64,000 nt of DNA from Oopsacas minuta. Taxonomy: Eukaryota; Porifera; Hexactinellida; Lyssacinosida; Leucopsacidae. The position numbers were made by a program, and so were the translations under genes. The stretch is from positions 1 through 64,000 of the forward strand of contig JAKMXF010000004.1 in NCBI GenBank assembly GCA_024704765.1, read 5' to 3'. The notes below the pieces were generated by a model. It saw only the letters and a program-made list of their open reading frames with translations, was not told the DNA's origin and did not search any database. Positions within the stretch are counted from its first letter, which is position 1. The number at the start of each line of letters is the position of its first letter. Shown in pieces: positions 1-10,639 of this stretch.

Positions 1-336
1 CCCCCTAAAAGATCAGCTCTTTTCAACTTCATGGAAGTTTCTCCCATATATGGCACGGAATTGGGTACCAATACTATTGATAAAATCGAAGAGTATTTGG
101 ACAGTCCCTGTTTGTCAGAGTTTACTGAACCTCTTATCTTCTGGAAAAATAATCTGTACAAGTACGAAGGACTCAGTAAACTTGCATGTAAATATCTTCA
201 AATACCTGCCTCAAGTGCTCCCGTGGAGCGTATCCTTTCAATAGCTGGGAGGATTTTTCGTCCGGACAGATGTCGTTTATCTGACGACTTATTCGAAAAG
301 TTAATGTTTATAAGATGTAACTCTAATTCTTCATGA
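1..336 (+). pseudogene. hAT transposase, C-terminal fragment cut by window edge
   Basis: The frame is open from base 1 to the stop at 336, so the gene runs in from outside the window. The final ~60 residues carry the hAT dimerisation (hATC) signature: KLACKYLQIPASSAPVERI followed by S-A-G and RLSDDLFEKL. In hAT transposases this region mediates dimerisation and lies at the extreme C-terminus, as here. The catalytic core is not in the window, so intactness cannot be judged. The 14-bp array at 504-573 just downstream may be subterminal sequence of the same element. The start is not visible; the first in-frame ATG at 31 is probably internal. Confidence 0.85.
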
Positions 337-503
337 ATCATTCGTGAATTATGCAATATTATCTTATTTATTCAAATTATACTAGTTTGATATATACGTA
401 TATTTTTATCTCAGAATAAGCGCCTCGCCTTTTTGTGCACATGAAACTCCGAGGCTTATTTGGGAAAGACTAATTGGATCGTAAAGGAAAGCGAATTTGC
501 AAT

Positions 504-573
504 CACGTAATCATAATCACGTAATCATAATCATGTAATCATAATCACGTAATCATAATCATGTAATCATAAT
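504..573. repeat. 14-bp tandem repeat, five copies
   Basis: Five consecutive copies of CA(C/T)GTAATCATAAT, followed by further TAATCATAATC-type sequence to about 640. Such TAATCATAAT-rich stretches commonly lie near the ends of hAT elements, and this one follows a hAT C-terminus, so it is probably the element's 3' subterminal region. A related stretch, GATTACGATTATGATAATG, occurs near 62940. Confidence 0.8.
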
Positions 574-639
574 CGATTGTAATCAATTGCAATTCCTCCT
601 GTAATCATAATCATAATCACTCACCAGTAATCAACCCCA

Positions 640-1540
640 GGTCTGTTGCTAACAAAATGTCGGAATTGGTTTTGCAATGGAACATTCGATTCAGCACCCA
701 TAGGTTGCCAACTCTATACTATTCATGCATTGATAAGAACACCAAAATAATGATAATGACTTTGTTTTGATTATGAAACAATACCGTGCTTTGGCATTTA
801 TTACACAAGTATCATACTTTGGTACCAAGAACTAATCGATTCCTTAAGTGACGAACTAGTTGACGATCTTGGTGATGTCCTACAATACTTGGGTCATTCA
901 ATTAGTCGTAAACCTGGATGATATTTTGAGTATAATAACTTATACTATACCAAAAATACATGATATGTGTATAGTTTACAACGTTCTACAAAATATGTAA
1001 TCATAACCACTCAATCCATATACAAAAATGTCAATTTTTGCTCTTTTATCAACGGCATTTGAGGTGACGAATAATGGGCCCTAAAATCGGCATCTGGTAA
1101 TCTAAAATTTGGACAACTGGGTGATTTCGCATTTAACCAACATAAAAATGTCTTGCTTTGTAAGGTTTGACCCTAGTAATAGTTCAACTCAACAATGTTC
1201 ACTTAATTCGAGCCAATAAATTATATTTTCTGGCTTCTTTGCAAGATCTATTAAATTATATCCTTGAATGGTATAAAGTATAGCTTTTCGTTGATAACGC
1301 TAGTCAACACATACTTTGATGAATTGGAAGTTAGATCTATTTTTGGGTATATTTTGTGCGAAAAATACCTCCAGTTTTGATCAATCAGCTCTAGTTTTTG
1401 AAATAGATGCTATTGACTTCAACTAATTAAAATTCAAATGACAAATATACGAGTATTGATGTTACGAATTTTTACCACAAGCATAAACGTTATCATAAGA
1501 GCAATAATGTATAATGAGCATTCCATAAACAGTAGAGATA
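640..1540. other. no gene recognised
   Basis: AT-rich sequence without a reading frame, RNA gene or repeat boundary that I could support. Confidence 0.5.
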
Positions 1541-2100
1541 TTCAGTCAACGTATAAAAGCCTCTTTTACGAGATGCCCATTTGTGAGATTTGCCTGGACA
1601 ATCTCGCTGAAGACTCCAGCAATAATCTCCCATCATGTGAATATCCTTTCTTACTTCTCTTCCATTGCCATGATGTCTTGACGAAACCTTGCTTCTTGTT
1701 CTTCACATAGGTCACCAAAGTTTTCGGGGAAATGATCTAAATGGTTATGGAGGTAATTAACCTTAATGCTAATCTTATCGTATAGATTACTGAATTTTGA
1801 GGGCATGTTGCCTACTAATTCAGCGTAATTTTCTGCTCTATACTTGCCCAAAAATTTTGTGTACCGAAAACTAATGCGGATCAAGCTCCAGATTTAGTGT
1901 CATTCATGAAATGAATAAAAATTAGTCTTTTATGATCTTTCTGATCTTGGGGCCATCAAATATTCCAGCATTGACATTTTCGTGCTCAATTCAGGAGATT
2001 AACTGTATAGAAATTGTTGCAGGAAACATCCTTATCCAAAGCTTGATGAATTGTTTCATGAACCCAATTTGAAATGCAGTAGTAGAGAATGATTTTTCCC
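1541..2100 (-). pseudogene. decayed multi-copy arthropod ORF family (unnamed)
   Basis: Read on the minus strand with at least three frame changes, the translation gives family blocks in the right order: LLHFKLGS near 2070, NAGIFDGPKIRKIIKD near 1960, AELVGNM, KVNYLHNHLDHFPENFGDL, RFRQDIMAMEE (1651-1884), then MMGDYCWSLQRDCPGKSHK (1560-1625). I recognise this order from an uncharacterised ORF present in many copies in arthropod genomes, usually in longer form. The copy is broken by stops and frameshifts and is dead. The function of the family is not known to me; its copy number suggests a mobile element. Plus-strand ORFs here are shadows of it. Confidence 0.7.
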
Positions 2101-3690
2101 TGTTTTACTCAGGGGTATATTAAGGACAGGCAATGCATATATAAAAATTCTTTCAGAAATCAAACTTTTGGGAATGAGTAGTTTTTGTTTGCCTCTGGGT
2201 GCTGTCTTCCAATATCATGACTACATATACCGTCTGATTTTACTATTACTTTATTGGACATTTTATATTTAGCAACAGCAAAAATATGTGTTACTGATGT
2301 GGATACAAACCAATATACAAAATGCCAAATCAACATATAATTAACCACATGTATCGGATTAGATTCCAAATTTTTTGGTCAGACAAAATTCATATTCACT
2401 AAATATGGTTGGATTTTATCACTAATGATGCTTCACGCTAAATACACCTGTTCCACAATTCGGCTCACACACCAATTTTCACAATACGTACTACTTTTCA
2501 ATTTTTGCAATTTGATTTTTATATTCGTTCATAAACTCTACTAGATGCTGAACTCAATCCTTTTCTTACCTTTTTGAAATCGGTGGCTTATAAGTGTGAT
2601 TGAGCATGGTTTTACTCTATACTTTATGATAAATTCCTCACAACTTCAAAACATTTATGACAAACTAAGCGATTCAAATTATGTCAAGTCAACTCCGTTA
2701 AATAACATTATCTAGTTGATCGGGTAACCGCGGAGAGGTGAGAGTATGTCTATCTGTATCATTTTCCAAACATCTTTTTTGAAGTAATTACAGATTGGAT
2801 AGTCTCTTGACTCGAACTGATAGGAATGAATAATTCGAGATATATTTTAACCCATTACAAGCCGAAAATCTCCCTTCTTGCGCTGCTTCTGGTTACCCCT
2901 GCGAAACGATTTTCTAGGTGTCTTCGGCCCCTTTACAAATTTATCCTTGAATGGTAGAAGTAAGCTGCGGGCGTTTGCTCCATGCGGATTGCAAACATTT
3001 CGTGCCCGTTGATCTTCTGATATTATTGTAATCTTATTTATGTTCTGTTCACACCTTTAGATATTAAGACACCATATTTGGCATGTATACTCGTAGTGAG
3101 ATCTAGATATCATCTGGTAATCAGTAAGTTATGCAAGGGATAACGTTAAGCGTGGTTAGTAGTAATAGTGACCGAAATAGTTTTCCGCTGAATATTATGG
3201 CCAGATATTCTACCAACCGAATGATTAAAAAAAGATTCGAAACAGCTAAACTGTTAATATTTAGGAAATAATGTAGCCTCAAACAACGTTCGGAACAACT
3301 ATTTGATTTCTGTTGAATAACGATAGTCGGAAATATTCAGTTTGTCGATCACTAGTGGGTAGATTTAAAAGTTAATGACCCGATCTTCCAAGAACACGTA
3401 TCACAGTAAAAAGATGCTTTAGACACGGTATTAATGTCCACGTTAGCACAATAACAATGAGCCCATTCAGAGTTGTTGTCACATCATATCCAATCGGATT
3501 TATTCTTTCCAAGTTTCCGTTTTGTCACAGGTTCTGGTGCTTTCTTGTGAGTCAGATACCCTGTGCAGTATCAGGGTATCCGATTTGTCAGAGCTGCTGG
3601 TTAAACTAGAAGACCGTGTAGAAACAGGAGAAATGCCACGCTCCCTCGCACTTCTCTTCACTCCAGTACCTCCTGTACCTGTTAGACCGA
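2100..3690. other. no gene recognised
   Basis: No convincing coding sequence. Weak ORFs at 2160-2369 (minus) and 3522-3806 (plus) show no recognisable motif. The pseudogene at 1541-2100 could extend upstream here, but I could not follow it past the LLHFKLGS block. Confidence 0.4.
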
Positions 3691-4150
3691 TCCGTCCTCG
3701 AGCTCTGACACACTTCCTAGTTTCAGAATTGCACTATAAGTCCGCCAAGAGGGGGACGGGAAAAGTTCAGTCAGCATTCCGAATAGTTAAAGTTCTCCTT
3801 CGTTGAAGGTTAGGGCAGCGAGAGCAGTGCTAACCCTAAATGGATTCAGGTGATAAGTACTTGCTTTTAGGGCAAAGACTCCATATAGTGGTGTGTAAGG
3901 ATTCATTAGCATTTTGACTCAGTCCCAATGTCAGATGGCCACAGAATTCTTCTGCCGCATAAGTATTGAATACTTCTTTCACCTTTTCTATGTCAATTGG
4001 TTTGAAAGTTGTCAGAGCAGTATGTTCTGAAGAACCTGATGGGTTTCTCCACCCACACCATGATTTCTCTTCAGTAAGACAACCAGAATGATCCCCTACC
4101 TCATTATCAACTAGTATATGTAGAACAGAACACAGCTTGATTGATGTTAA
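3690..4150 (-). pseudogene. second arthropod multi-copy ORF family, C-terminal fragment
   Basis: The minus strand reads VDNEVGDHSGCLTEEKSWCGW, then KVKEVFNTYAAEE, LSQNANESLHTTIWSLCPK and STALAALTFNEGE. SWCGW...QNANES...W...CPK is the order I know near the C-terminus of another uncharacterised arthropod multi-copy ORF. A stop after SPES(I) and frame changes downstream show decay. The segment is noticeably richer in GC than its surroundings. What the family does is not known to me, and it is distinct from the family at 1541-2100. The upstream end stops near the single N at 4256. Confidence 0.6.
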
Positions 4151-4255
4151 ACCACGGTGTTAATAGATGACACTAGAGGAATTTGCAGCGATATAATCAG
4201 CCTTCCATCCAGGTAGTGCGTGTTGTACCGAAGTGTTATTTTTCGCACTGCTCTT

Positions 4256-4256
4256 N
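4256..4256. other. single ambiguous base (N)
   Basis: One N immediately before sequence that matches the mariner copy at about 28973 base for base at its start (GAGCGCGGGGCATGCG). It probably marks an assembly join. Confidence 0.9.
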
Positions 4257-4654
4257 GAGCGCGGGGCATGCGATTATTACACGATATGCATGTCCACATA
4301 AAATTAAGTTCGTAAAGTTAGAGTTGGATAGAATGAGAGTTGTGTGTTAGATCACCCGCCCTACTCACCTGACCTCGTTCCTTGTGATTTCTGGCTCTTT
4401 TCATAGTTGAAAAAGGATCTTACAGGCAGGCATTTTGATACCAGAATCGACCTAGGGAACGCAATTTGGAGATCCCTAAAAGACATCCCGCCAGGGGACT
4501 ATATGTATGTATATTCTATATGGCTTTATCTTCTATAACGAATAATTGACGTTAATGGTGATTATTCCGAGAATATATAACAATTTTACATGCATATTCT
4601 GTATAGTTACAAGAATATGGAGTAGGGTTGGAGATATTCTGAACGCCCGTTGTA
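4257..4654 (+). pseudogene. mariner fragment, 3' third only
   Basis: Near-identical to about 28973-29367 of the mariner at 28040-29367. It keeps the motif around the third catalytic aspartate, DHPPYSPDLVPCDFWLF, then LKKDLTGRHFDTRI and a terminal inverted repeat ending GAACGCCCGTTG followed by TA. The 5' part of the element, including the first catalytic residue, is missing, and homology begins exactly after the N at 4256. It is either a true 5' deletion or a collapsed or misjoined repeat. Confidence 0.85.
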
Positions 4655-5043
4655 GTATATATATATTTGGAGTGTATTATACATAATGAATCATATACAG
4701 TATATCTTTCCCTCAACCTAACTACCCAAAGAAAGTAGGGATGCACAAATCTGATATAGATCAGCTAACATTCGGGCATCTTAGTAGGAGCGTTTATGTT
4801 AATCAAGTCGCAAACGTTCCATTAATACAACATTAACCCAAATTCCTGAGTTGTTTATTTAATGAAATAATGAACTTCTATGATGCATTCCAAGTCTACA
4901 TGGAAGTGAAAATTCTAATTAACGTAATAGGTAATTTATTCATTACATTTTTCCCGCTTTATCAATACTTTAACCGTCACTGATATAAATACTTAACTTT
5001 ATAACTATTTACAAATGAAAACTAATCTACAAAATTCGTTCAG

Positions 5044-5336
5044 AGGGGAAGGTGTGGTCGCAGACTTGGTGGGCGTGGTGGCCATGGCCATCCTTTTTTG
5101 ATCCAATTACTACAAACTTATGAATGCATCGTAATGGTAAGTACATTGTACTTACAATCTATATTATTCAAGCGTTCAACCTTTATTTCAATTTAGTGTG
5201 AAAATGAGAGCCGAAGGAGGAATGAGAGGAGGCGGCAACAGCCCCTTCGCCGCCGCCAACCTATGTGATGTGTCTGTGTCTGTATCCGTATTCCGTATTT
5301 GTTTAGTCTGTGTTATAAATATCGTGTAGAAATAAA
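5044..5336 (+). CDS. candidate last two exons and poly(A) signal of a basic protein gene
   Basis: Inferred gene end. After an acceptor-like TTCAG, the frame 5044-5136 reads RGRCGRRLGGRGGHGHPF and continues to ...CIVM, then hits a consensus donor GTAAGT at 5137. An acceptor ATTTAG ends at 5196, and 5197-5268 reads CENESRRRNERRRRQQPLRR...QPM and stops. An AATAAA lies at 5331. The Gly/Arg-rich block followed by an Arg-rich tail suggests a nucleic-acid-binding protein, but I do not recognise the family. Upstream exons were not identified. Local GC is clearly above the flanks, as expected for exons. The proposed splice is in frame, but no transcript evidence is available. Confidence 0.35.
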
Positions 5337-5743
5337 TATATCTTACTTAGTATCAATTAAACAACTTAATTTGCAGAAAATGTGGGTATTAAGGAATTAA
5401 TATAACACTTAACTCTTGAGGTTGTAGCATAAAGTTATAGAGGTTCTTTGGAGCACGCTCCCAATACATCTCTAGTCAAATTTTCATGATGTCAATAATT
5501 CAGTAATTTAATGATATAGTATAGGGGGAAAACTAAATTTCATCCTCCTGATTTTGCATATTCAAGTTTCTCATATGTAAATTTATTGTTGTTTTATGAA
5601 TACAAAAGTAACAAATTAGCAAAATCTCAAATTTTACGTAGATACTTGCACTCAACGGCTACAAACGCGGTTGATCTTACAAAATAATTCAATAATATAA
5701 ATGCCATATACGTATATTTGTGAATTGCATTGTTCTATATATA

Positions 5744-6658
5744 CATTCAGGGGACAAAAGTATTCGAACACACAAATATATTGTCATTAATTGTATACTC
5801 ATTCCCGCTCCTATATATTGTGTAGTCTATATTCGTAGCTGCAATCTAGTAATTTGTATAGAATAGCATATGTTTTTCAAGAATTTCAAAAAAATACTTT
5901 CGATTTACACTTTTTGAAGGTGTTAATTATTAATAATTATTAGATAATTGTTGATATTCAAAATATGTGGTAATTCAAAGCCTATTAAGAATCTATAATT
6001 TCTGACTTGATATTTGAATTCTACGTAGACGAGTCACCCTAGATTGAAATTTCCAATCGGATTGATCAATTTTTACCAGATTTATGGATGAATTTCAATT
6101 TGTGTCATTTGTGCCACCTTTGCCTAAGGTGGCACAAGTGGCCACTACCAAGAGGTTATTTTGGAATTCAAGGGTTAGCATAGTCATATCATTCGAAAAT
6201 ATTACCTCGACTTATTCCACCTAACCCTAGTTGATTTTCTTGTAGTGGCGCTTTTCCTGCCACCTGTGCCACTTTTTGAAAATAGTGGCACAAGTGGGAC
6301 AAATTGAAATTCTTCTATAGCTTTGGTAAAAATTGTTCAATCCGATTGGAAATTTCAATCTGGGGTAACTCGTCTACGTAGAACTCAAATATCAAGTCAG
6401 AAATTATAGATTCTTAATAGGCTTTGAATTACCACATATTTTGATTATCAATAATTATCTAATAATTATTAAGAACTAACACCTTCAAAAAGTGTAAATC
6501 GAAAGTATTTTTTTGAAATTCATGAAAAACATATGTTATTCTATGCAAATTACTAGATTGCAGCTACGAATATAGACTACACAATATATAGGAGCGGGAA
6601 AGAGTATACAATTTATGATAATATATTTGTGTGTTGGAATACTTTTGTCCCCTGACTG
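5744..6658 (+). mobile_element. foldback (long inverted repeat) element, copy 1
   Basis: A 915-bp element flanked by TA on both sides, whose two halves are reverse complements over roughly 400 bp each, with an unpaired centre. Ends read GGGGACAAAAGTATTCGAAC and the complement. It has no coding capacity. TA duplication and CA...TG-type ends suggest mobilisation by a Tc1/mariner-type transposase. The centre (around 6130-6300) is asymmetric and defines orientation. Copies at 53634-54546 and 61819-62729 share the whole length. A transcript would fold into a very long dsRNA. Confidence 0.9.
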
Positions 6659-6659
6659 T

Positions 6660-7250
6660 ATATCTATAATACAACACTCAAGGGGGCTATCAATTTGGAG
6701 AATAATGAATAACTCGAGGCGCAATGCGCCGAGTTCATCCCGAAGCCACGAGCTAAAGGCTCGTATATATAATATATCGATACAATTAGACTTGTTTCAA
6801 TGTCATTGACGTCCCTCAGCCAGACAATGATTGTTTATGAAGTAACTATTATGTGCAGACTATATTACAGGTATCCCTTGCCGTTTGAGGGGGTTACCTT
6901 CCTGTAAATTGCACTGAACAACAAATTCGCGAATGCGAGACTGAAACTTAATGACAAGAGTTGTCTTAAGTTCCCAGATTTCAGGATAACACACGCACAG
7001 TGCTACTAAACACAATCAAAATCAATAATAGATAATAATTATTAGTTAAAAATATAGGCTTTATTCACAAATTGTTTTGAAAATCAAGAGTTGTAGTATT
7101 GGCACTTTGGCAATGAATGAACAATCTTGTTTCTCGAGAAATATCTTTTAGTCTTAACACACATATAAACTACAATATTTGAAGTTGTGAGTTAATGATA
7201 CGTGGATGTCGGTTATGCGAACATCGTCGGTATTGGACTTGATGTTCATA
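6660..7250. other. no gene recognised
   Basis: Intergenic sequence between two TA-flanked elements; nothing else supported. Confidence 0.5.
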
Positions 7251-8432
7251 CAGGGTGTCAATTAAGTTCTGGTGCATAAAGTACATCACTGGTATAGCAA
7301 CAGGTAGTATCAAACCATATTTTAAACAGTTGCTAAATGTTTGCGTAGGTTATGTTGTTGAAATATTCATTTAGTATCCAAATTCTCATGCAAGCTTCAG
7401 AATCCCGGCCCATGGCGGCAATTCGATCAAGAATTATTGAATTATTTATGGCTGGTAAGTCTTGGAAAGAAATTTTACACGGCCTGAAGGATGAATTAGT
7501 CAATCGGCAACTGGTTTATCGTAGCATCAAGCGATATAAGGATACTGGTTCTGTACTAGACCGCTCAAGAAGTGGACGTCAGACATCAGTTTCCACCCCG
7601 CAGCTCAAGAAAAGATAGCGAGTCGGATTATTCGAAATCGGCGACGGTCTATCAGAAAAATGGCTCGTGATTTTCAATTAGTCACGAATCCGTTAGAAAA
7701 GTGGTACGTAATGACTTATGACTAAAGTCTTTGAAACGGCAAACTGTACACCATCTAACTCTAGCCCTAAGGCAGAAAAGATTTCAAAGATCGAAAAAAC
7801 TTCTAGCCCGGTTCACAGTGGGTGCTGAGAATAACATACTATTTTCAGACGAGAAAATTTTTACAGTTGAGGAGACAAATAACTCCCAAAATGATCGTAT
7901 CCTCACTCCATCATCTAAAAGCATCAATAATGAAGAAAAGTTAGTTGATCGGGTACCAAAACCCAAATATTTGATAGTATGGGCCGGTGTGTCCGCTAGC
8001 TGTCGGACACATCTAACTTTTGTCCCCCAGGGGGTAAAGATTGACTCAAAAATATACAGAGAGCTAGTCTTGAAGTCAAAAGTGAAACATGCCGGATTAA
8101 ACTTAGTCTCTTAACCTACTTGACTATTCTATATGGGGGATACTATAATCAAGGGCCTGTGCAAAGCCTCATAAGAGTTTAAAATCTCTACACAACGCCT
8201 TCATTCAGGAATGACAAAAAATGTCTCAAGAGGAGCTGCGATATTCTATACACCAGTTTAAGGGACGACTTAGGGCCATAGTTAATAAGAAAGGTGGCTA
8301 TATCGAATAATCAATGCTGTTAATTTATCATGACTAATGTGTGGGTAGATTCCGAAATTATTAGATTAATCGCTCAACTACTTTGGAAGTTATGCCAATT
8401 TTACTATGTACCAGAACTTAATTGACACCCTG
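7251..8432 (+). mobile_element. mariner-type element (DD37D/maT-like), internally deleted
   Basis: Flanked by TA, with 24-bp terminal inverted repeats beginning CAGGGTGTCAATTAAGTTCT, identical but for the last base. Length is 1182 bp against 1312 bp for the related copy at 48220-49531, because the coding region has lost a segment. Confidence 0.9.
7352..8310 (+). pseudogene. DD37D-type transposase, catalytically dead copy
   Basis: The N-terminal helix-turn-helix region (RSRIIELFMAGKSWKEI, YRSIKRYKDTGSV) ends in a stop at 7618. The frame resumes with the first catalytic block, LFSDEKIFTVEE, at about 7840, and VWAGVSASCRTHLTFVPQGV. After 8112 the text jumps to the region equivalent to SILETKACVNSHTSIKSL in the 48382 copy. 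The second and third catalytic aspartates are therefore deleted. The end KKGGYIE matches the related copy's EGGYIE. Confidence 0.85.
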
Positions 8433-9280
8433 TATAACCTGTATGTATTATATAATGGATGCAGGTTGTGAGAACACTTCATTTTAACACATTTGGATGC
8501 AGGAACCATGTAATAGAAAACGGTTCTCATATGTATATCGTATATTTTTGCTGATTCTGCAAACATATCGGTAATAAGAGAACAAATTTTACTACTATTC
8601 TAAGAGTGTTCTTATAACTGGTATAAATATATTGTAGTATATTGCAAACGTCTTCAGTATACTGTTCCTTTATCCAGCATCTTATAGTAGCCATAGAATG
8701 TTCATACATCCGGTATATATTCTATAGAGTAGAATACAAACGATTCCGTAAGTCAAGTCAAGGTTCTTCTAACCGGTGTTCTATATCCTGCATCTACTGT
8801 GTTTGTAATACTAATGGAGAAAATACAAACTTAATAATATGATTGTAATAGAAAATATCGAAATATTTAGAAATATTCTATCAAATTGTGATGTGGTGTA
8901 AGGAGAACTGCGAATAGTCGAGGGGATGAGTCGGGATAATAAATGAGATTGCATTTCAAACAAAATACCTATATATTTTTCATTCAAATTGAGATTCAAG
9001 TTAGAACCTAATTTGGGTTAAATTTAACAAATTTGGGGGGACTAAAGCTACCAAAGTCCTCCTTGCCCTCGCCCCTGATATCCAGACTTGAATATGACAG
9101 TTAACCTATACGGTCCATAAAACAGACAATTTCATTGAAATTTTCCTGATATTTCCCAAATTATTTATCCTGGACAAATACAAGATGTTTCTAAACTTCA
9201 CCAAAACCCTGGACTGTCCAGGAAAAACTGAGATCTTGTAACCCTAGATTAACCCCGTTATAATAGCATAGATTTGTTAC
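8433..9280. other. region upstream of the AMPK gamma-like gene
   Basis: AT-rich, no gene or clear repeat. Short ORFs on both strands near 8530-9000 have no motif. Any promoter of the gene starting at 9305 would lie here, but I cannot point to one. Confidence 0.4.
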
Positions 9281-9304
9281 TAGAATCCCTTGAAGTTCTA
9301 TGTG

Positions 9305-10633
9305 ATGGCGCGCATAAGCTCAAATAGGGAAAGTGATTTTTCAAATTCTCTTTTTTCAAGCATTTCTAACTCTAGTATGTATTCTCAGTCACCCTATTTT
9401 ACTCCCCCAGTAACACCTAGTCTGCCTCTTAGTAACCTTCATTATTTGAAATCGTCAAATTATTCTCCCAAAACTGGTGAACGTTGTGTTTCTACCGTGA
9501 ATCTTGAAGATTTTGTTTCTGATCCTCACAATTTATTCCTCTCTACTCTCTCAATTTTCCCATCTATTAGTATTGGGAGTTTTTCTTTTGGAAACCCTCC
9601 CTCATCTATTACTCTGCTATCCAATCAGAATGAAATTGTTTTTCAAACTCAGGATGATGGTCTGTTTAATATCGATTTGGATAATGATAATACATTTCAG
9701 CACGTACAGCTTACAACTGTTAGTAAAAATTCTGATAATAACGTTCTATTACAACTAACTAATGTATTCGTTTTTGAATTAATGACCACTTCAAACCAAA
9801 TAGTTATTTTGGATAGCAAACTGAAATTGCAGAGTGCAATTGCAGTTCTAATACTACATAATAATTCCACCGCTGCTCTATGGCACAATGAAAAAGGAAT
9901 TATTTATGATCTAGTTTCAGCAGTTTCTCTACTTTCATCTCTCTCTAAAAGAGTCAGCAAATGCTCAAATACACTCACTATTCTGCAATTGTCATTGTGT
10001 GAAGTTATTCCTGTTCCTCTTGATCCTTCTCTGAATATAATATTTTGTGAGAGTAACTTATTTAGTGCTTGTGAAATCTTTTTAAAGAATGAACTTGCAT
10101 ATGCCCCTGTTATCGATCAGGAAACCCAATCATTATGTCAAATATTATCTCTCAGAAACCTTTTGTCTGTAATTTACATAGAGCTTGTTTCGCTTCAAAA
10201 AGAGTCTATCCTTTTGCGAACCTCAGTGAAGCAGTTAGGGGTTATATCTACTATTCATGGATTTTCTTACTCAAATACACTCTTGGAGATATTTCAATTT
10301 TTGTCAACTAATGATTCTATTGTTCCCATAATAACCAATCAGGGTTTGCTTGTTAATACATTTAGTGCCAGAGATGGAATAGAAATTCTTAATGAATATC
10401 CCAAAATAAATATTTCCCGTTTATCAATCCAAGAGGCTCTGAAAATGAAATTTCTTGGAAGAAATGATTTTACAACTTGTTCCGAAGATGACTCAATCTT
10501 TAAAATTATTTCGTACTTTATCAAAGCAAAACCAATTTCTATCTTCGTCGTTGACGATTTTGGTTGTCTTAGAGGTGTAATTCGTTTGTTAAATCTCATA
10601 AAATTGTTGTTAGTATTATTTAATCAGTATTAA
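9305..10633 (+). CDS. AMPK gamma-like protein, four CBS motifs, single exon
   Basis: An uninterrupted 442-codon frame. The ATG at 9305 is chosen because an in-frame TAG lies at 9281 and only a TTG precedes. After a Ser/Asn/Pro-rich N-terminus (residues 1-140), four CBS repeats follow at about 150-215, 235-295, 310-365 and 385-440, with spacing and motifs of the AMPK gamma (SNF4/PRKAG) family: LQSAIAVLILHNNSTAALW, LFSACEIFLKNELAYAPVID, IFQFLSTNDSIVPIITNQG and IFVVDDFGCLRGVI. In AMPK, gamma binds AMP/ADP/ATP and gates the kinase in the cytosol. Here most family nucleotide-binding residues are replaced: the CBS1 Arg and Asp, the His-Arg pairs of CBS2 and CBS4, and the CBS4 Asp. Only the CBS3-type Asp (in SARDGIEIL) remains. 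The absence of introns suggests a retrocopy; no poly(A) tail is visible. A scaffold or decoy role is conjecture. Confidence 0.85.
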   Translation: MARISSNRESDFSNSLFSSISNSSMYSQSPYFTPPVTPSLPLSNLHYLKSSNYSPKTGERCVSTVNLEDFVSDPHNLFLSTLSIFPSISIGSFSFGNPPSSITLLSNQNEIVFQTQDDGLFNIDLDNDNTFQHVQLTTVSKNSDNNVLLQLTNVFVFELMTTSNQIVILDSKLKLQSAIAVLILHNNSTAALWHNEKGIIYDLVSAVSLLSSLSKRVSKCSNTLTILQLSLCEVIPVPLDPSLNIIFCESNLFSACEIFLKNELAYAPVIDQETQSLCQILSLRNLLSVIYIELVSLQKESILLRTSVKQLGVISTIHGFSYSNTLLEIFQFLSTNDSIVPIITNQGLLVNTFSARDGIEILNEYPKINISRLSIQEALKMKFLGRNDFTTCSEDDSIFKIISYFIKAKPISIFVVDDFGCLRGVIRLLNLIKLLLVLFNQY

Positions 10634-10639
10634 TATCAA

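Noticed and set aside
1438-1710. Plus-strand ORF with a RING-like CEICLDNL
   Set aside because: It is antisense to the arthropod-family pseudogene and has no further zinc ligands.
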